Positions 1-9,210 of a stretch of DNA of 64,000 nucleotides are shown piece by piece (the stretch's first letter is position 1; each line of letters opens with the position of its first letter). This DNA is from Gammaproteobacteria bacterium (lineage in GTDB: Bacteria > Pseudomonadota > Gammaproteobacteria > Ga0077536): assembly GCA_024234975.1 (NCBI GenBank), contig JACKNH010000005.1:124001-188000 (forward strand). Reading direction: 5' to 3'. The notes below the pieces were generated by a model. That model was not told the origin of the DNA. It made no database searches and worked only from the letters and a program-made list of their open reading frames with translations. Both the position numbers and the translations under genes were made by a program.

Positions 1-659
1 TCACGTTCCATGGTGTCCTGCGCAAGTCGATCGTACAGGGCATCAAGCGCAGCCGTATCCGCCTCGCGCTGTGCCAGCAGCGGTGCAACGAGCACCTGCA
101 GGTTGCCGGCATCGAGTCGGCTGCCCGCCAGCTCGAGTAACGCCTCCTGTGCGGCCCGGCCGCGTTGGCAGCGTGATCCGAGATCCTGCGCATCGACATT
201 GCGCGCGAACCCCAGGCGCAGTGACGCGCCTGCCTCCGCCTCGAGCACGATGTAGCACTCAGGATTGCCTGCCGGGTGCGCCTGCACCGATAACAGCGAT
301 TTCACATTGAGGAATTTGGGCAGCAACGGCAGTGCCGCGCCATGGCGTGACTTCACGCGCGATCCGAGGATCGCTTCGGCGGCGGATTCAATCAGCGAAG
401 GCAGATCGATGATCGAGCCATCGGCGAGCCGTACCTTGCTCGGATTGGCTGCTGCCTCGGCATCGGCGGGATATGCGGAGAGTTCGAAAGTCTCGCCAAC
501 AGGCCCGTCGCCCTTCGGCGAGACGCCTTTGAATGCCGGCAGTTGGTGACCACCCCAGGGGCGGGCGATGAGATTATCGTTGGCGACGTGAATCAAGCCA
601 CGGCAGACTTCGTTCAGTATCGCCGAATCGCCTGCAAGCAGACGGGATGCCAGGGTCAT
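1..659 (-). CDS. Class I mannose-6-phosphate isomerase-like protein (3' end beyond window)
   Basis: Partial gene; the first 219 codons are present and the C-terminus lies off the left edge. Class I phosphomannose isomerases interconvert mannose-6-phosphate and fructose-6-phosphate with a zinc-bound cupin site. The family pattern is visible: an N-terminal RPWGG segment (residues 33-37), VGETFELSA (54-62), and LPLLPKFLN followed by SVQAHP, where Gln126, His128 and Glu134 match the usual zinc ligands. The ATG overlaps the stop of the upstream gene by four bases (ATGA), so the two are probably translationally coupled. The N-terminus is about 20 residues longer than short bacterial ManA proteins. 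The exact sugar substrate cannot be read from this part. Confidence 0.75.
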   Translation of the reverse strand, partial: MTLASRLLAGDSAILNEVCRGLIHVANDNLIARPWGGHQLPAFKGVSPKGDGPVGETFELSAYPADAEAAANPSKVRLADGSIIDLPSLIESAAEAILGSRVKSRHGAALPLLPKFLNVKSLLSVQAHPAGNPECYIVLEAEAGASLRLGFARNVDAQDLGSRCQRGRAAQEALLELAGSRLDAGNLQVLVAPLLAQREADTAALDALYDRLAQDTMER

Positions 660-1924
660 TGCTGCTCCTGTGTTGATATCGGTTCAAATAGCGGCAGCGC
701 GCCGGTTCGTTGATATATCGTCGTGACGACGCGTTTGAAGCGCTCGTCGTCAGTTGAACCATAGCGCCGCTTGAATTCGCTCTCGGTCAGCTTTTCGTCC
801 AGATCGCCTGTCGCGGGGACGACATCATCGTCGTCCACGCCTGCGGCCAGCCGCGTCTGGATTGCACGTGCACCTGCATCGTCCGCCAACGCCAACTCCG
901 CGAAGCGCGTACCGGCGTGATCAGCGGCGAGGTCGGCGAAGCTGAAGCCGCTGCCGCCGCGCGAGTCGTTGATCTCCTTGGTAAGCCCCAGCGTCGCCGA
1001 GATTTCGGGATCGGCCAGAGCGACCATGGCGGCGGACAGGGTGAAATGCTGGGCGAAATCCCGTCGGCTGGCGAGCGAAATTGACGGAATCGATTGCGCC
1101 GGAGCAACCGCGCTGCGACCGGCGAAGGTGCTCAGATCGCGGCGATTGGTCAATGACTCCAATGCAATCAGCGCGGCGCGATTCTCGGCGACAGGATCGT
1201 TGGTCATCGAGCGCTGGCGTGCCAGTTCGAACGCCCATTGCAGTGGTTTGGTCAGTGATATCCGGCGGCCGGATTCCCGGGCCGCGAGGGCACGAAGGTG
1301 GTCGTGGTAGACCATCACGCGCTCGAATAAACCGGATTCGACCAGGCCGGAGCCGATGGCGGTGAAGGTGGAAACGTCCCAACGGTAGACAACGTTGATG
1401 CGTTCGTTGGCGAATCGCGCACTGCGTACCAGCTCCGTGCTCAAGGGCGTCCCTGCACGCTGCTCCAGCAAGCGCACTGCGAAGCTCACGCTGTGCTTTG
1501 CCAATGCCGCGGGAATCGGCAGGCGACCGACCCTGATCTGTTCGATCTCTGGCAGCCCGTCGGTTTGCTGTAGCGCCAGATGGATGTTCAGATAGCGGCC
1601 GAACGGCGTTTCCGGTATCGCCACCGAGCTGTCGACGGCCAGCTGCCCGCCGTCTGCGGCAACCAGGATGGCACCGGTGGCTGCACGGGATACCAGATAA
1701 TTCGCGGCAAGCGTCGCGTCTTCACTGGAGATGTTCAAGGTGGCCACGTCGCCGTCACGGAGTCTGCGTGGATCGAGTTGCCGTAACACCGCATGCGCCC
1801 GGTCCAATTCCGCTTTGGACAATGCCGCGCGTGGCGCCACGAGCGGCTGCGAATCGATGGCTGCCCAGCCGCCGGCAGCCAGCGCCAGGACAAACAGAAG
1901 CAGGAGGATTGCCGCGATTCGCAT
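656..1924 (-). CDS. Uncharacterised protein with N-terminal membrane anchor, 422 aa
   Basis: I do not recognise a named family. The protein begins with one hydrophobic stretch (residues about 4-22, IAAILLLLFVLALAAGG), either an uncleaved anchor or a signal peptide; the remainder is soluble and should face the periplasm. A Gly/Ser-rich motif, GGSGFSFADLAADHAGTRFA, lies around residue 325 and looks like the most conserved part. The C-terminus is acidic then charged. It overlaps the phosphomannose isomerase-like gene by four bases (ATGA), so the two form an operon. No catalytic motif is evident. The open frame and the coupling make the gene itself secure. Confidence 0.8.
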   Translation of the reverse strand: MRIAAILLLLFVLALAAGGWAAIDSQPLVAPRAALSKAELDRAHAVLRQLDPRRLRDGDVATLNISSEDATLAANYLVSRAATGAILVAADGGQLAVDSSVAIPETPFGRYLNIHLALQQTDGLPEIEQIRVGRLPIPAALAKHSVSFAVRLLEQRAGTPLSTELVRSARFANERINVVYRWDVSTFTAIGSGLVESGLFERVMVYHDHLRALAARESGRRISLTKPLQWAFELARQRSMTNDPVAENRAALIALESLTNRRDLSTFAGRSAVAPAQSIPSISLASRRDFAQHFTLSAAMVALADPEISATLGLTKEINDSRGGSGFSFADLAADHAGTRFAELALADDAGARAIQTRLAAGVDDDDVVPATGDLDEKLTESEFKRRYGSTDDERFKRVVTTIYQRTGALPLFEPISTQEQQ

Positions 1925-1947
1925 CTTGAAACCCAGGCGGACGGCAG

Positions 1948-2085
1948 TCAGGGGTGCCGCCGGTATTCCCCGTCATTGAGCCCGGGACCGACGCCGCTCA
2001 GGCCCCAGCCGTCATAATTGCTTAAAAAATCGTCAGCCGGACCGATAAATGGATGCACGGGATGGAATTGAGCACGTCTGGTCAC
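1948..2085 (-). CDS. Possible 45-residue protein, hypothetical
   Basis: Short frame starting at a GTG and ending 23 bases before the 422-aa gene. The peptide is rich in His, Pro, Gly, Asp and aromatic residues (HPVHPFIGPADDF, then NYDGWGLSGVGPG) and looks more protein-like than a random frame. The frame stays open well upstream, so the true start is uncertain, and no strong ribosome binding site is seen. It would head the operon with the two downstream genes. The rest of 1925-2224 holds no other convincing gene and presumably the fimV-like promoter on the other strand. Confidence 0.3.
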   Translation of the reverse strand: MTRRAQFHPVHPFIGPADDFLSNYDGWGLSGVGPGLNDGEYRRHP

Positions 2086-2224
2086 GCAGCGCTCGCCGTT
2101 CTCGAAGTAGTCACAAATGTTTACGCCTTGCCCGACGTCGCCGCAAAGCTCATCTACTAAGGTGAGTCTAGCTGTCTTCCGGGGCAGGGCGCAAAGCAAT
2201 CTTGGCGGAAATGGCTGGGCACGC

Positions 2225-3874
2225 ATGAAAAAATTCATACTCCGGGGAAACAAAAACCTGCTGGCGCTGGCACTGTCCACGCCACTGCTGCTATCCACCC
2301 CGGCTATCGCGTTGCAACTCGGTACGCCCGTCAGTCGTTCAAATACGGGCGAACCGCTGAGTCTGGATATCGGTATGTACGGCGGTCGTGCCAGTCTTGA
2401 TCGCCTGGACACCATAGAATTCATCCCTGATCTTGCCAGCGGTATCGATGACGATACGTTGCGGCTGGTTCAGGCATTGCGTGGGGCCGTGGCCCATGAA
2501 GACGGCCGCAGTTACATCCATGTCAGCAGCAGCCTGCCCATCGATCGCTCGCAGTTCACGTTCCGCATGCGCGTCCACGCCGGCCGCGAAACCTTGATCC
2601 GCCGTTATGCCATCGAACTGCCGGCGGCGGGTACCGCTGCAGCGACCAACCGCAGGCCGTCGACCACAGCGACTGCCAGCCGGCTGGAATTGAACGGCGA
2701 TGCCTATGGGCCGATACGCGCAGGTGAAACTCTTTGGCCTATCGCGCGCGCCGTGCGTGCGCGCATCGGTGGCAATGCGTTCGACATCATGCAGCAGTTG
2801 CTGGCAGACAACCCGGACGCCTTCATCAACAACGATATCAATCGACTCAGGACAGGCGCCATACTCGTACTGCCAACAGCGGCGGTTCGCAATGTGGCGG
2901 CGGTATCCGCTGCGCCTGCGGTGGTAAGCGAAGCCGTCGCGGCGCCCGCACCGGTTGCGCCCGAGCCGGAACCTCTGACGCAACCCGCCGCGCCTGAGGT
3001 TGCCGTCGACTGGCGTACCCGTGACCCGGAACTCGCCCGCGAGATCGATCGACTTTCAGACAAGTTCGCCAGTATCCGTGCACGCTACAGCGAGCAGACC
3101 GGTTCGGAGGTGGTTACACCTGCAGTGACCAGAGTCGCTGCGCCCAGGCCGTCGCCTGTGGCAGCCGTTGAAGCCGTGGCGGAGCAGACCATCGAGGTCG
3201 CACCGGTGGTTGCCCCGGTTGAAGTCGCAGCAGCAGTTGAACCGGAAGAAACATCAGCGACCGTACTGACCCGCATACCGGAAGAGCGCAGCGCCGCCAT
3301 GGACAGCAATGCCGTCCGAATCGGCCACATCGCATTCGCCGTGGTGGCCTTGTTCGGGATCGTCCTCGGCGTACTCGGGCTGATGCATCGCCGTAACCAG
3401 TCGACCAAGCGCGAAGTCGACAAAGCCGCACACAAGATCGCCGAGGCGGATCGCAAGCTGGCGGTCAGTCAGAAGGCGATGCACCGGCTGGAGATGGAAA
3501 AGCAGGTACGCCGTATCGTTAAACGCAAGTCACGATCGGACGAGCCCGCCGAGCCGATGGCGCCGATAAAATCAAATCCCACCATGGTCGATGTCGACAG
3601 CGAAATCACCCGTGGTCACTATGACCGTGCGGCGGCGATGCTGGAACGCATGCTCGAACTTGAACCCAATCAGCTACCGCAAATGCTAAAACTGGCGGAA
3701 GTGTATTTTCTGTCCGAGCGGGTGCAAGGCTTCCTCGCACTGGCGGCTACGCTGCGTAACGATTACCGGGCAGACATCAAGGATGCGGATTGGCAGAAGG
3801 TCGTGCGCATGGGTCGCAAGCTGAGTCCGGGTGACCCACTGTTCGGCAACCTGAAGTTGTCCAAGGCTTCCTGA
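2225..3874 (+). CDS. FimV-like protein (LysM-like domain, TM segment, C-terminal TPR-like motif)
   Basis: 549-residue FimV/HubP-type protein. FimV proteins are inner-membrane, peptidoglycan-binding polar organisers that affect type IV pili. Residues 1-29 form a signal peptide (MKKFILRG... ending PAIA), followed by the FimV N-terminal domain starting LQLGTPVSRS. A LysM-like segment (YGPIRAGETLWPIA) lies near residue 160, then an Ala/Pro/Val/Glu-rich linker, a transmembrane helix at about 366-386, a charged coiled-coil-like stretch, and a C-terminal TPR-like motif (DSEITRGHYDRAAAMLERML). An upstream in-frame start at 2117 exists, but the ATG at 2225 places the signal peptide correctly. It is shorter than Pseudomonas FimV, mostly in the linker and acidic region. 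Confidence 0.85.
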   Translation: MKKFILRGNKNLLALALSTPLLLSTPAIALQLGTPVSRSNTGEPLSLDIGMYGGRASLDRLDTIEFIPDLASGIDDDTLRLVQALRGAVAHEDGRSYIHVSSSLPIDRSQFTFRMRVHAGRETLIRRYAIELPAAGTAAATNRRPSTTATASRLELNGDAYGPIRAGETLWPIARAVRARIGGNAFDIMQQLLADNPDAFINNDINRLRTGAILVLPTAAVRNVAAVSAAPAVVSEAVAAPAPVAPEPEPLTQPAAPEVAVDWRTRDPELAREIDRLSDKFASIRARYSEQTGSEVVTPAVTRVAAPRPSPVAAVEAVAEQTIEVAPVVAPVEVAAAVEPEETSATVLTRIPEERSAAMDSNAVRIGHIAFAVVALFGIVLGVLGLMHRRNQSTKREVDKAAHKIAEADRKLAVSQKAMHRLEMEKQVRRIVKRKSRSDEPAEPMAPIKSNPTMVDVDSEITRGHYDRAAAMLERMLELEPNQLPQMLKLAEVYFLSERVQGFLALAATLRNDYRADIKDADWQKVVRMGRKLSPGDPLFGNLKLSKAS

Positions 3875-3910
3875 TAGACCCGCTGAATCAACTCATGCCG
3901 TAATTGCTGC

Positions 3911-3940
3911 GCGCCGGACTATCGTCCGGCGCCGTCGTTT
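3911..3940 (+). terminator. Rho-independent terminator after the fimV-like gene
   Basis: Perfect 9-bp stem GCGCCGGAC / GTCCGGCGC with a TATC loop, followed by CGTCGTTTT on the + strand, 37 bases after the stop codon. The dacB-like gene converges from the other side and ends at 3968. The short T run makes it a moderate terminator. Confidence 0.75.
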
Positions 3941-3967
3941 TCGGCTGGTGGCGTTGCGCCCGGGAAG

Positions 3968-5386
3968 TTACTGACGATAAACCCATTGCATCAGCGCATT
4001 CCCCAGCTCCTGGCCAGGCCCGCGATTGGCGCTGGGGTGATTGACCATGACGACGACCAGAAAATGTCGGCCGGTGGCGGCGTGTACGTAACCGGCGATC
4101 GCCGAGACTTCATCCAGCGTGCCGGTCTTCAGATGCATGCGTCCGGCGGTGTCTCCATCGCGCAGGCGGCGCCGCATGGTGCCGTCCATGCCGCTGATCG
4201 ACAGTGATGAAACGTACTCGGACATGAACGGGCTGCGCCAGCCCAGCAGCAGTACATCCCTGAGCATGGCGGCGGAGATTCGCGTGTCGCGGGACAGCCC
4301 GGAGCCGTTGATGAGCGTCAGCGACGAGGTATCGATATTCCGCGCGGCGAGAAAATCGTCTATCGCCTGCCGGCCTTTCTCGAGCGTCGCTGGCGGCCCG
4401 AATGTCTCGGCGCCCAAAGTGAGCATCAGGTGGCGGGTCATGACGTTGTTACTGAATTTGTTGATCGATCGCACTTGGTCGCCAAGGGGTGGCGAGGTCC
4501 ACACCATGTAGGGCCGCTTGTCGTCAGTGACAATCGTTCTGCCAACCGTGCCGGTGAATTCGCCGCCGGACTCGCGCCAGAGCTGGGCAAACATGCCGTA
4601 GGCATAGTTATCCGCGGTCAGTACCGACCGCAACATGGCGTAATCCCCGCAACGGGTCGGATAGCTGCCGCTGAACGTCACATCAGCGCCCTCGTCGGTG
4701 GTGACGTTATGCATGCTCACGCCGCGTTGATAACCGCTGCAGGATCCATTGCCCGCCGTCAGCCGGTTCTTGATGTGAAGGTTGGGCATTTCCGGATCGC
4801 TTTTCACGGCGATGGATTTTCCATCGGCAGCCGGCATGACATAGAAATTGGTGGCCTGGAAGTTGACCAGCAAGGCGTCGGGTCCGACGTTGTATGCGCG
4901 GTCGCCCTGGCCGTCAAACGCATTCGCGTCATGGGGGGGGACATCGAAGTAGGTATCGTCGAGCAACAGGTCGCCGGTGATGACGCGGATGCCGCGCAAA
5001 CGCAACGCCTTGACCATGCGCCAGAACTGGTCCGTCGTCAGGTAAGGGTCGCCACGGCCACGGATGACCAGGTTGCCTTCAAGCACGTCGCCATTGAGTT
5101 TGCCGTCGACGAAGATCTCCGTCCGCCATGTGTAGGCGGGCCCGAGCACCTCCAGGCCGGTGATGGTGGTCAGGAGTTTGATCACTGAGGCCGGGTTGCG
5201 TGGAACATCGGCGTTGACGGCCAGCAGCGGCGTATCGGCGGTAACGTCCTGGACCACGATGCTGTAACTCGACGCGGGCAACTTGTAGCCGTTGACGATG
5301 CGCTGGATACGGGCAGGCAGCGCATCCTGTGCTGTCACCGCGCCACTGCTCAATAACAAGGTCAACAGCAACAGCAGTTGACGCAT
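3968..5386 (-). CDS. dacB: D-alanyl-D-alanine carboxypeptidase/endopeptidase (PBP4 type)
   Basis: Periplasmic low-molecular-weight penicillin-binding protein that trims or cleaves peptidoglycan cross-links (peptidase family S13). Length is 472 residues from the ATG at 5386, chosen because it begins a clean signal peptide (MRQLLLLLTLLLSSG... cleaving after TAQ). A start 14 codons upstream is possible. All three active-site motifs are visible: SVIK (Ser67-Lys70), SNN in INKFSNN, and KTG in HLKTGTLDE. The long insertion between the first two motifs is typical of the family. Stop TAA. It stands alone between two convergent or unrelated neighbours. Confidence 0.92.
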   Translation of the reverse strand: MRQLLLLLTLLLSSGAVTAQDALPARIQRIVNGYKLPASSYSIVVQDVTADTPLLAVNADVPRNPASVIKLLTTITGLEVLGPAYTWRTEIFVDGKLNGDVLEGNLVIRGRGDPYLTTDQFWRMVKALRLRGIRVITGDLLLDDTYFDVPPHDANAFDGQGDRAYNVGPDALLVNFQATNFYVMPAADGKSIAVKSDPEMPNLHIKNRLTAGNGSCSGYQRGVSMHNVTTDEGADVTFSGSYPTRCGDYAMLRSVLTADNYAYGMFAQLWRESGGEFTGTVGRTIVTDDKRPYMVWTSPPLGDQVRSINKFSNNVMTRHLMLTLGAETFGPPATLEKGRQAIDDFLAARNIDTSSLTLINGSGLSRDTRISAAMLRDVLLLGWRSPFMSEYVSSLSISGMDGTMRRRLRDGDTAGRMHLKTGTLDEVSAIAGYVHAATGRHFLVVVMVNHPSANRGPGQELGNALMQWVYRQ

Positions 5387-5472
5387 CGGAATAATGCCGG
5401 GGGATGGGAAGCGGTTACGCAACAACATACTTATGCAGATGAATGGAAATCCGGTTGAACTGTTGCTGGAAT

Positions 5473-6633
5473 CTACTCTCCCGTCGCAACCTGCTGTGAC
5501 GGCGAGTAGTAATAATCCCGATAAATGGTGATGAACGCGAGCAGACAGGCGATCAGAATCGGGCCGATCATCAACCCGGTGAAACCATAAACGTTCACGC
5601 CACCGATGATGCCGCAGAATATCAGCAGTATCGGCATCCTGGCACCGGTACCAATCAGAATCGGTTTGAGGAAGTTATCCACCAGACTGACCAGGAAAAA
5701 GCCCCACAGCAGCACGAAAATGCCCCAGCCGTGATGCTGGGTGAACACGAAGATACCAATCGGCGCCCAGATCAGACCGGCGCCAACCACCGGCACCATG
5801 GCCGCGAATCCCGTCAGCACGCCAAAGAAGATGGCCAGCGGGACATCGGCAATCAGGTAGCCAATCATTGCCAGGACCCCTTGCACACTGGCGGTTGCCA
5901 GCGCGCCGCGGATCACCGCCGACACGGTATCGTAAATCCGCATGCCGATCGCCTTTGTGTGCTGTGCCGGCATCGGCACAACATCCAGCACCCATTGCAG
6001 GAATTTTTCGCCATCGCGGAAGCAGAAAAACATCAGCAGCAGAATCAGCAGCAGATTGACGCTGCCGATGAGAATGTTGGTCGCTGCCGCTGCGCCGAAT
6101 TCCGCAATGTTGGCGCTGGCCACATCGGCGTAATCGAGCAGATAGGCGTTGAGATCGAAACGTGACAACAGTTCGTTGCTTTCAATCAGGGAATTGAATC
6201 GCTGCCAGTATTCGACCAGAAATTGCGGCAGGTAGGATTCCAGAGAAATTCCTTCGGTCGCGCGGAATTGATTGACCCAGCCACGCACGGTGGGATAGAG
6301 CAGCGCGGACTGCTTTATCACAATCCAGCCGATGAACAGCAGCGGGACGAGCACCAATAACAGCACCGCAATTGTCGAAACCCCGGCAGTGACGCTTTCG
6401 CCCCGACGCAAACGGGCGCGGACGAATTTATGCAAGGGGAAGAACACCAGCGCCAGCGAGCCGGCCCAGATGATGGCATCCGAAAACAGCGACAGGATAA
6501 GTCCGAGCTGGTACAGCAGAAATGCAAAGACGCCGAAAAAGAACCAGCGGAACAAGCCCGGGTCGGCGCCGGGCAGCGGCGATGGCATCGCGCTTGCGGG
6601 CGTGGCCGGTTCGTCTGCGCTGTGTTCTGCCAT
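5473..6633 (-). CDS. AI-2E family transporter / PerM-like permease
   Basis: Polytopic inner-membrane protein of the AI-2E exporter (UPF0118, PerM) family. Roughly eight hydrophobic segments are seen, including FRWFFFGVFAFLLYQLGLIL near the N-terminus and the conserved late block VSLVDNFLKPILIG, followed by LLIFCGIIGGVNVYGFTGLMIGP, which is diagnostic. The substrate is unknown; some members export autoinducer-2 while others act in sodium/proton exchange. An in-frame TTG ten codons upstream (6663) is an alternative start; the ATG at 6633 is preferred. The stop is TAG, which matters for interpreting amber codons elsewhere in the window. Confidence 0.88.
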   Translation of the reverse strand: MAEHSADEPATPASAMPSPLPGADPGLFRWFFFGVFAFLLYQLGLILSLFSDAIIWAGSLALVFFPLHKFVRARLRRGESVTAGVSTIAVLLLVLVPLLFIGWIVIKQSALLYPTVRGWVNQFRATEGISLESYLPQFLVEYWQRFNSLIESNELLSRFDLNAYLLDYADVASANIAEFGAAAATNILIGSVNLLLILLLMFFCFRDGEKFLQWVLDVVPMPAQHTKAIGMRIYDTVSAVIRGALATASVQGVLAMIGYLIADVPLAIFFGVLTGFAAMVPVVGAGLIWAPIGIFVFTQHHGWGIFVLLWGFFLVSLVDNFLKPILIGTGARMPILLIFCGIIGGVNVYGFTGLMIGPILIACLLAFITIYRDYYYSPSQQVATGE

Positions 6634-6720
6634 TGCGATCCAATCCACGCCCTGATTAAGCAACTGCGAGTTATCTTATCAGGGCGTGGACCACTGCGTC
6701 GTGCCGCTTTGGGGTATGCC

Positions 6721-8763
6721 TCAGAACGAGAGGCGCAATCCGGCCTGCAGCGACCGGCCGGGCAGCGGCGCGCTGTCCTTCAACAGCGAGGTGTGACGCC
6801 GTGCATCGCGATTCAGCAGGTTGTTCAATTTCACGAACAGCTCCAGTGCCGGTGTGTTCCCGGTACTGTCCCACTGATATCGGACCTGCGAATTCAGCAT
6901 CGTATAGCCACGCGTGGTGCTTTCCAGCGTCGCCGTTCTGCGCTGCGCCATGGTTCTGCTCAATGACGCCGAGGCATGCCACGGGCCGTGCGACCAGCTG
7001 GCGTCCATTCCAATACGCGGTGGCGAGATACGCGCGAGGTTACCACCGCCGGCGAACTGCGCGCGCACGTAGTCACCCCAGGCCCGCAGGGCCAACGTCC
7101 CGCCGGCGCCCTCCAATACGGTCGCTTCCAGTTCACCTTCCACGCCCCAAAGCCGTGCGTCACGCTGGGCATGCGAAAGCAGCAACAGCCCGTCGTCCGT
7201 ATCGCTCAACAGGCCAGTTTCACCGTAGTCTGCGAACACCTTGTCGGCATGGCCGTTGGCATCCAGGTCGTTCTCCTGCAGGTATATGAAGTTGTTGATG
7301 TCGTTGTAGAACACGTTGAAGGAGTAACGCCAGCGCTCGACGTCACCGCGGATGAACAATTCAACATTGACTGAGGTCTCGCGCCGTAATCCGATATCGC
7401 CGATTTCAAACGAGCCGCTGGCCAGATGGGGACCGTCGGCAAACAGCTCCTCCAACGCCGGCGCACGTTCTGCGCGCGTCAGCGCAGAACCTACCTGCAA
7501 CGCTGGCGAAACTTCATAGGTTGCTGATCCGGAGACGGAAAAAACCGTTCGCGCCACCTGTCGCTCAAACGAGGATGCGCGGCTTCGCTCGATGCGTAAC
7601 CCGCCATCGAGATGCCAATCGCCAAGGTCGGCCTTCTCGTAGATAAATGCCGCGAGGTTTTTCTGACGGGACGTCGGCACGAAAGCTTCTTCACCGAGCG
7701 AGGCAAAGTCCCTGTCCTGGATTTGCATACCGAACACACCGTCAAGCACACCCCAGCGCTGGTGGATGAATTCCAGGCGACCCTCATACTCGTCGTTGTC
7801 CAGTTGCGTACCCACTTCGCCGGGCGCTTCCATCTCGAGGTGCGTGTGGTCATTGAACCCCCAGCGCAGCCGAGCGCTGCGCAACCCCGGTAGCGGTGAT
7901 TGCCATGCAGCCTTCAAATCCAACCGGGTTTGCCGTTGCGCAATGCGCACGCCGTCTTCGTCATGATCGCCGTGGCCGGCGGGAATACCGTAGTTGTTGC
8001 GCATATCGCTGACAACGAATCCGGCGAAACCTGCATCGGCCACCCATGACATGCCGCCGCCGAACTGCCGGGTGCGGACATCGCTGTTATCGAGTCGACC
8101 GGCGACCGAGTCGGGGTCCGCGATGGAGTCCTCGAGCCCGGGCACATGGTAGTCGCCCGTATTTCTACGCAGCGCGTCGGCATGCAGGACCAGTTGCGAA
8201 CCGAGCGCGACATTCGCGTCCACGGCGCCCAACCAGCCGCGGGAGACGGAGTCGTAGTGAGAATACAAGTCCCCTGTCGGGTGTTCGGGCAATTCACTGG
8301 CGATGCGATCATCAACGACGTTGACGAAGCCGCCACTGGCGCCGCTGCCGTACAGCAGTGTCGCCGGGCCACGGAAAATCTCGACCTGACGCGCCAGCAC
8401 GGGTTCCACGGCGACGGCATGGTCATTGCTGACGGTCGAAACGTCCATCGTCCCGATGCCGTCCTCCAATACCCGCACCCGGCCACCACCCAGGCCGCGG
8501 ATGATCGGTCGACCCACGGCCGGACCGAAATCCGCAGCGGTGACGCCCGGCGTGTTGGCAACTGTTTCGCCGATGCTGCGCATGTCGGTGTCAGCCAGGG
8601 CTGTCTGGTCGAGCACCGTCGCGGGTGTGCCGAGATGACTGTCAATCGCACTCAGCGGATCAGAACCAAAGACAATGATTTCTTCGTCGGCGCGCGCGGC
8701 CGACACGACGAACAATACGGGCAGCAGCGCGGTCAGCGCCTGCCACGGCAATACGTGTTTCAC
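6721..8763 (-). CDS. TonB-dependent outer-membrane receptor, ZnuD-like (metal uptake)
   Basis: About 680-residue TonB-dependent receptor: signal peptide (VKHVLPWQAL... ending SAARA), plug domain with RPIIRGLGGGRVRVLEDG, then a 22-strand-type barrel ending in the aromatic-terminated LSF. A GTG at 8763 with GAGGAG six bases upstream is the best start. A His/Asp-rich extracellular loop (PAGHGDHDEDG) and the ERAPALEELFADGPHLASGSFEIG block resemble ZnuD-type zinc receptors rather than siderophore receptors. The neighbouring 99-aa CxxC/His protein supports a metal role. Zinc versus copper cannot be settled by reading; no clear Zur or Fur box was found upstream. Confidence 0.85.
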   Translation of the reverse strand: MKHVLPWQALTALLPVLFVVSAARADEEIIVFGSDPLSAIDSHLGTPATVLDQTALADTDMRSIGETVANTPGVTAADFGPAVGRPIIRGLGGGRVRVLEDGIGTMDVSTVSNDHAVAVEPVLARQVEIFRGPATLLYGSGASGGFVNVVDDRIASELPEHPTGDLYSHYDSVSRGWLGAVDANVALGSQLVLHADALRRNTGDYHVPGLEDSIADPDSVAGRLDNSDVRTRQFGGGMSWVADAGFAGFVVSDMRNNYGIPAGHGDHDEDGVRIAQRQTRLDLKAAWQSPLPGLRSARLRWGFNDHTHLEMEAPGEVGTQLDNDEYEGRLEFIHQRWGVLDGVFGMQIQDRDFASLGEEAFVPTSRQKNLAAFIYEKADLGDWHLDGGLRIERSRASSFERQVARTVFSVSGSATYEVSPALQVGSALTRAERAPALEELFADGPHLASGSFEIGDIGLRRETSVNVELFIRGDVERWRYSFNVFYNDINNFIYLQENDLDANGHADKVFADYGETGLLSDTDDGLLLLSHAQRDARLWGVEGELEATVLEGAGGTLALRAWGDYVRAQFAGGGNLARISPPRIGMDASWSHGPWHASASLSRTMAQRRTATLESTTRGYTMLNSQVRYQWDSTGNTPALELFVKLNNLLNRDARRHTSLLKDSAPLPGRSLQAGLRLSF

Positions 8764-8847
8764 GTTGTACTCCTCGAAAATCTTCAGCAGAACGGATAGG
8801 CCAACGCGGCCGCCGCATGGCGGGCGCACGGTTGGCAAAGCAAACGA

Positions 8848-9147
8848 TCAGCTCTCGAGGGCGAGGGGTGGGCCGCGATTGCGCAGCAGGCCGTGCGCGG
8901 CGGTTGTCAGCGGGGCGGCCGGGTTAGCTACCGGCGGCGTCGTGTGATCCTTGTGGGGAAGGAACAAGGCGTCGGCAACAATGCCATTGCCGATATCGCT
9001 GAAATGGACACACAGTTCGCACTGGCGGTCATCGACGTGCGAGTCGGTGTCATAGACATGCAGCACGCCGGCGAGCTGACTGCACAGGATCACCGCGAAC
9101 AGCGTTCGCAGCAGCCAGGTGGTCAGTCGTTGGCGGTCAACATGCAT
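8848..9147 (-). CDS. Small DUF2946-like membrane/periplasmic protein
   Basis: 99 residues with one N-terminal hydrophobic segment (WLLRTLFAVILCSQLAGVLH), then HVYDTDSHVDDRQCELCVHF, giving a CxxC pair and several histidines that could bind a metal. Small proteins of this type (DUF2946) are often encoded beside TonB receptors for zinc or copper. Here the gene lies just upstream of the receptor on the same strand, with 84 bases between, and probably shares its transcript. The C-terminus is Pro/Arg-rich and of no clear function. Assignment rests on the motif pattern and context. Confidence 0.65.
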   Translation of the reverse strand: MHVDRQRLTTWLLRTLFAVILCSQLAGVLHVYDTDSHVDDRQCELCVHFSDIGNGIVADALFLPHKDHTTPPVANPAAPLTTAAHGLLRNRGPPLALES

Positions 9148-9210
9148 TGGCGGATGTTAACAGATCCGCGGGCACTGTAAATCGGCGGCGCCCGGTGATC
9201 AGGACGCCAC

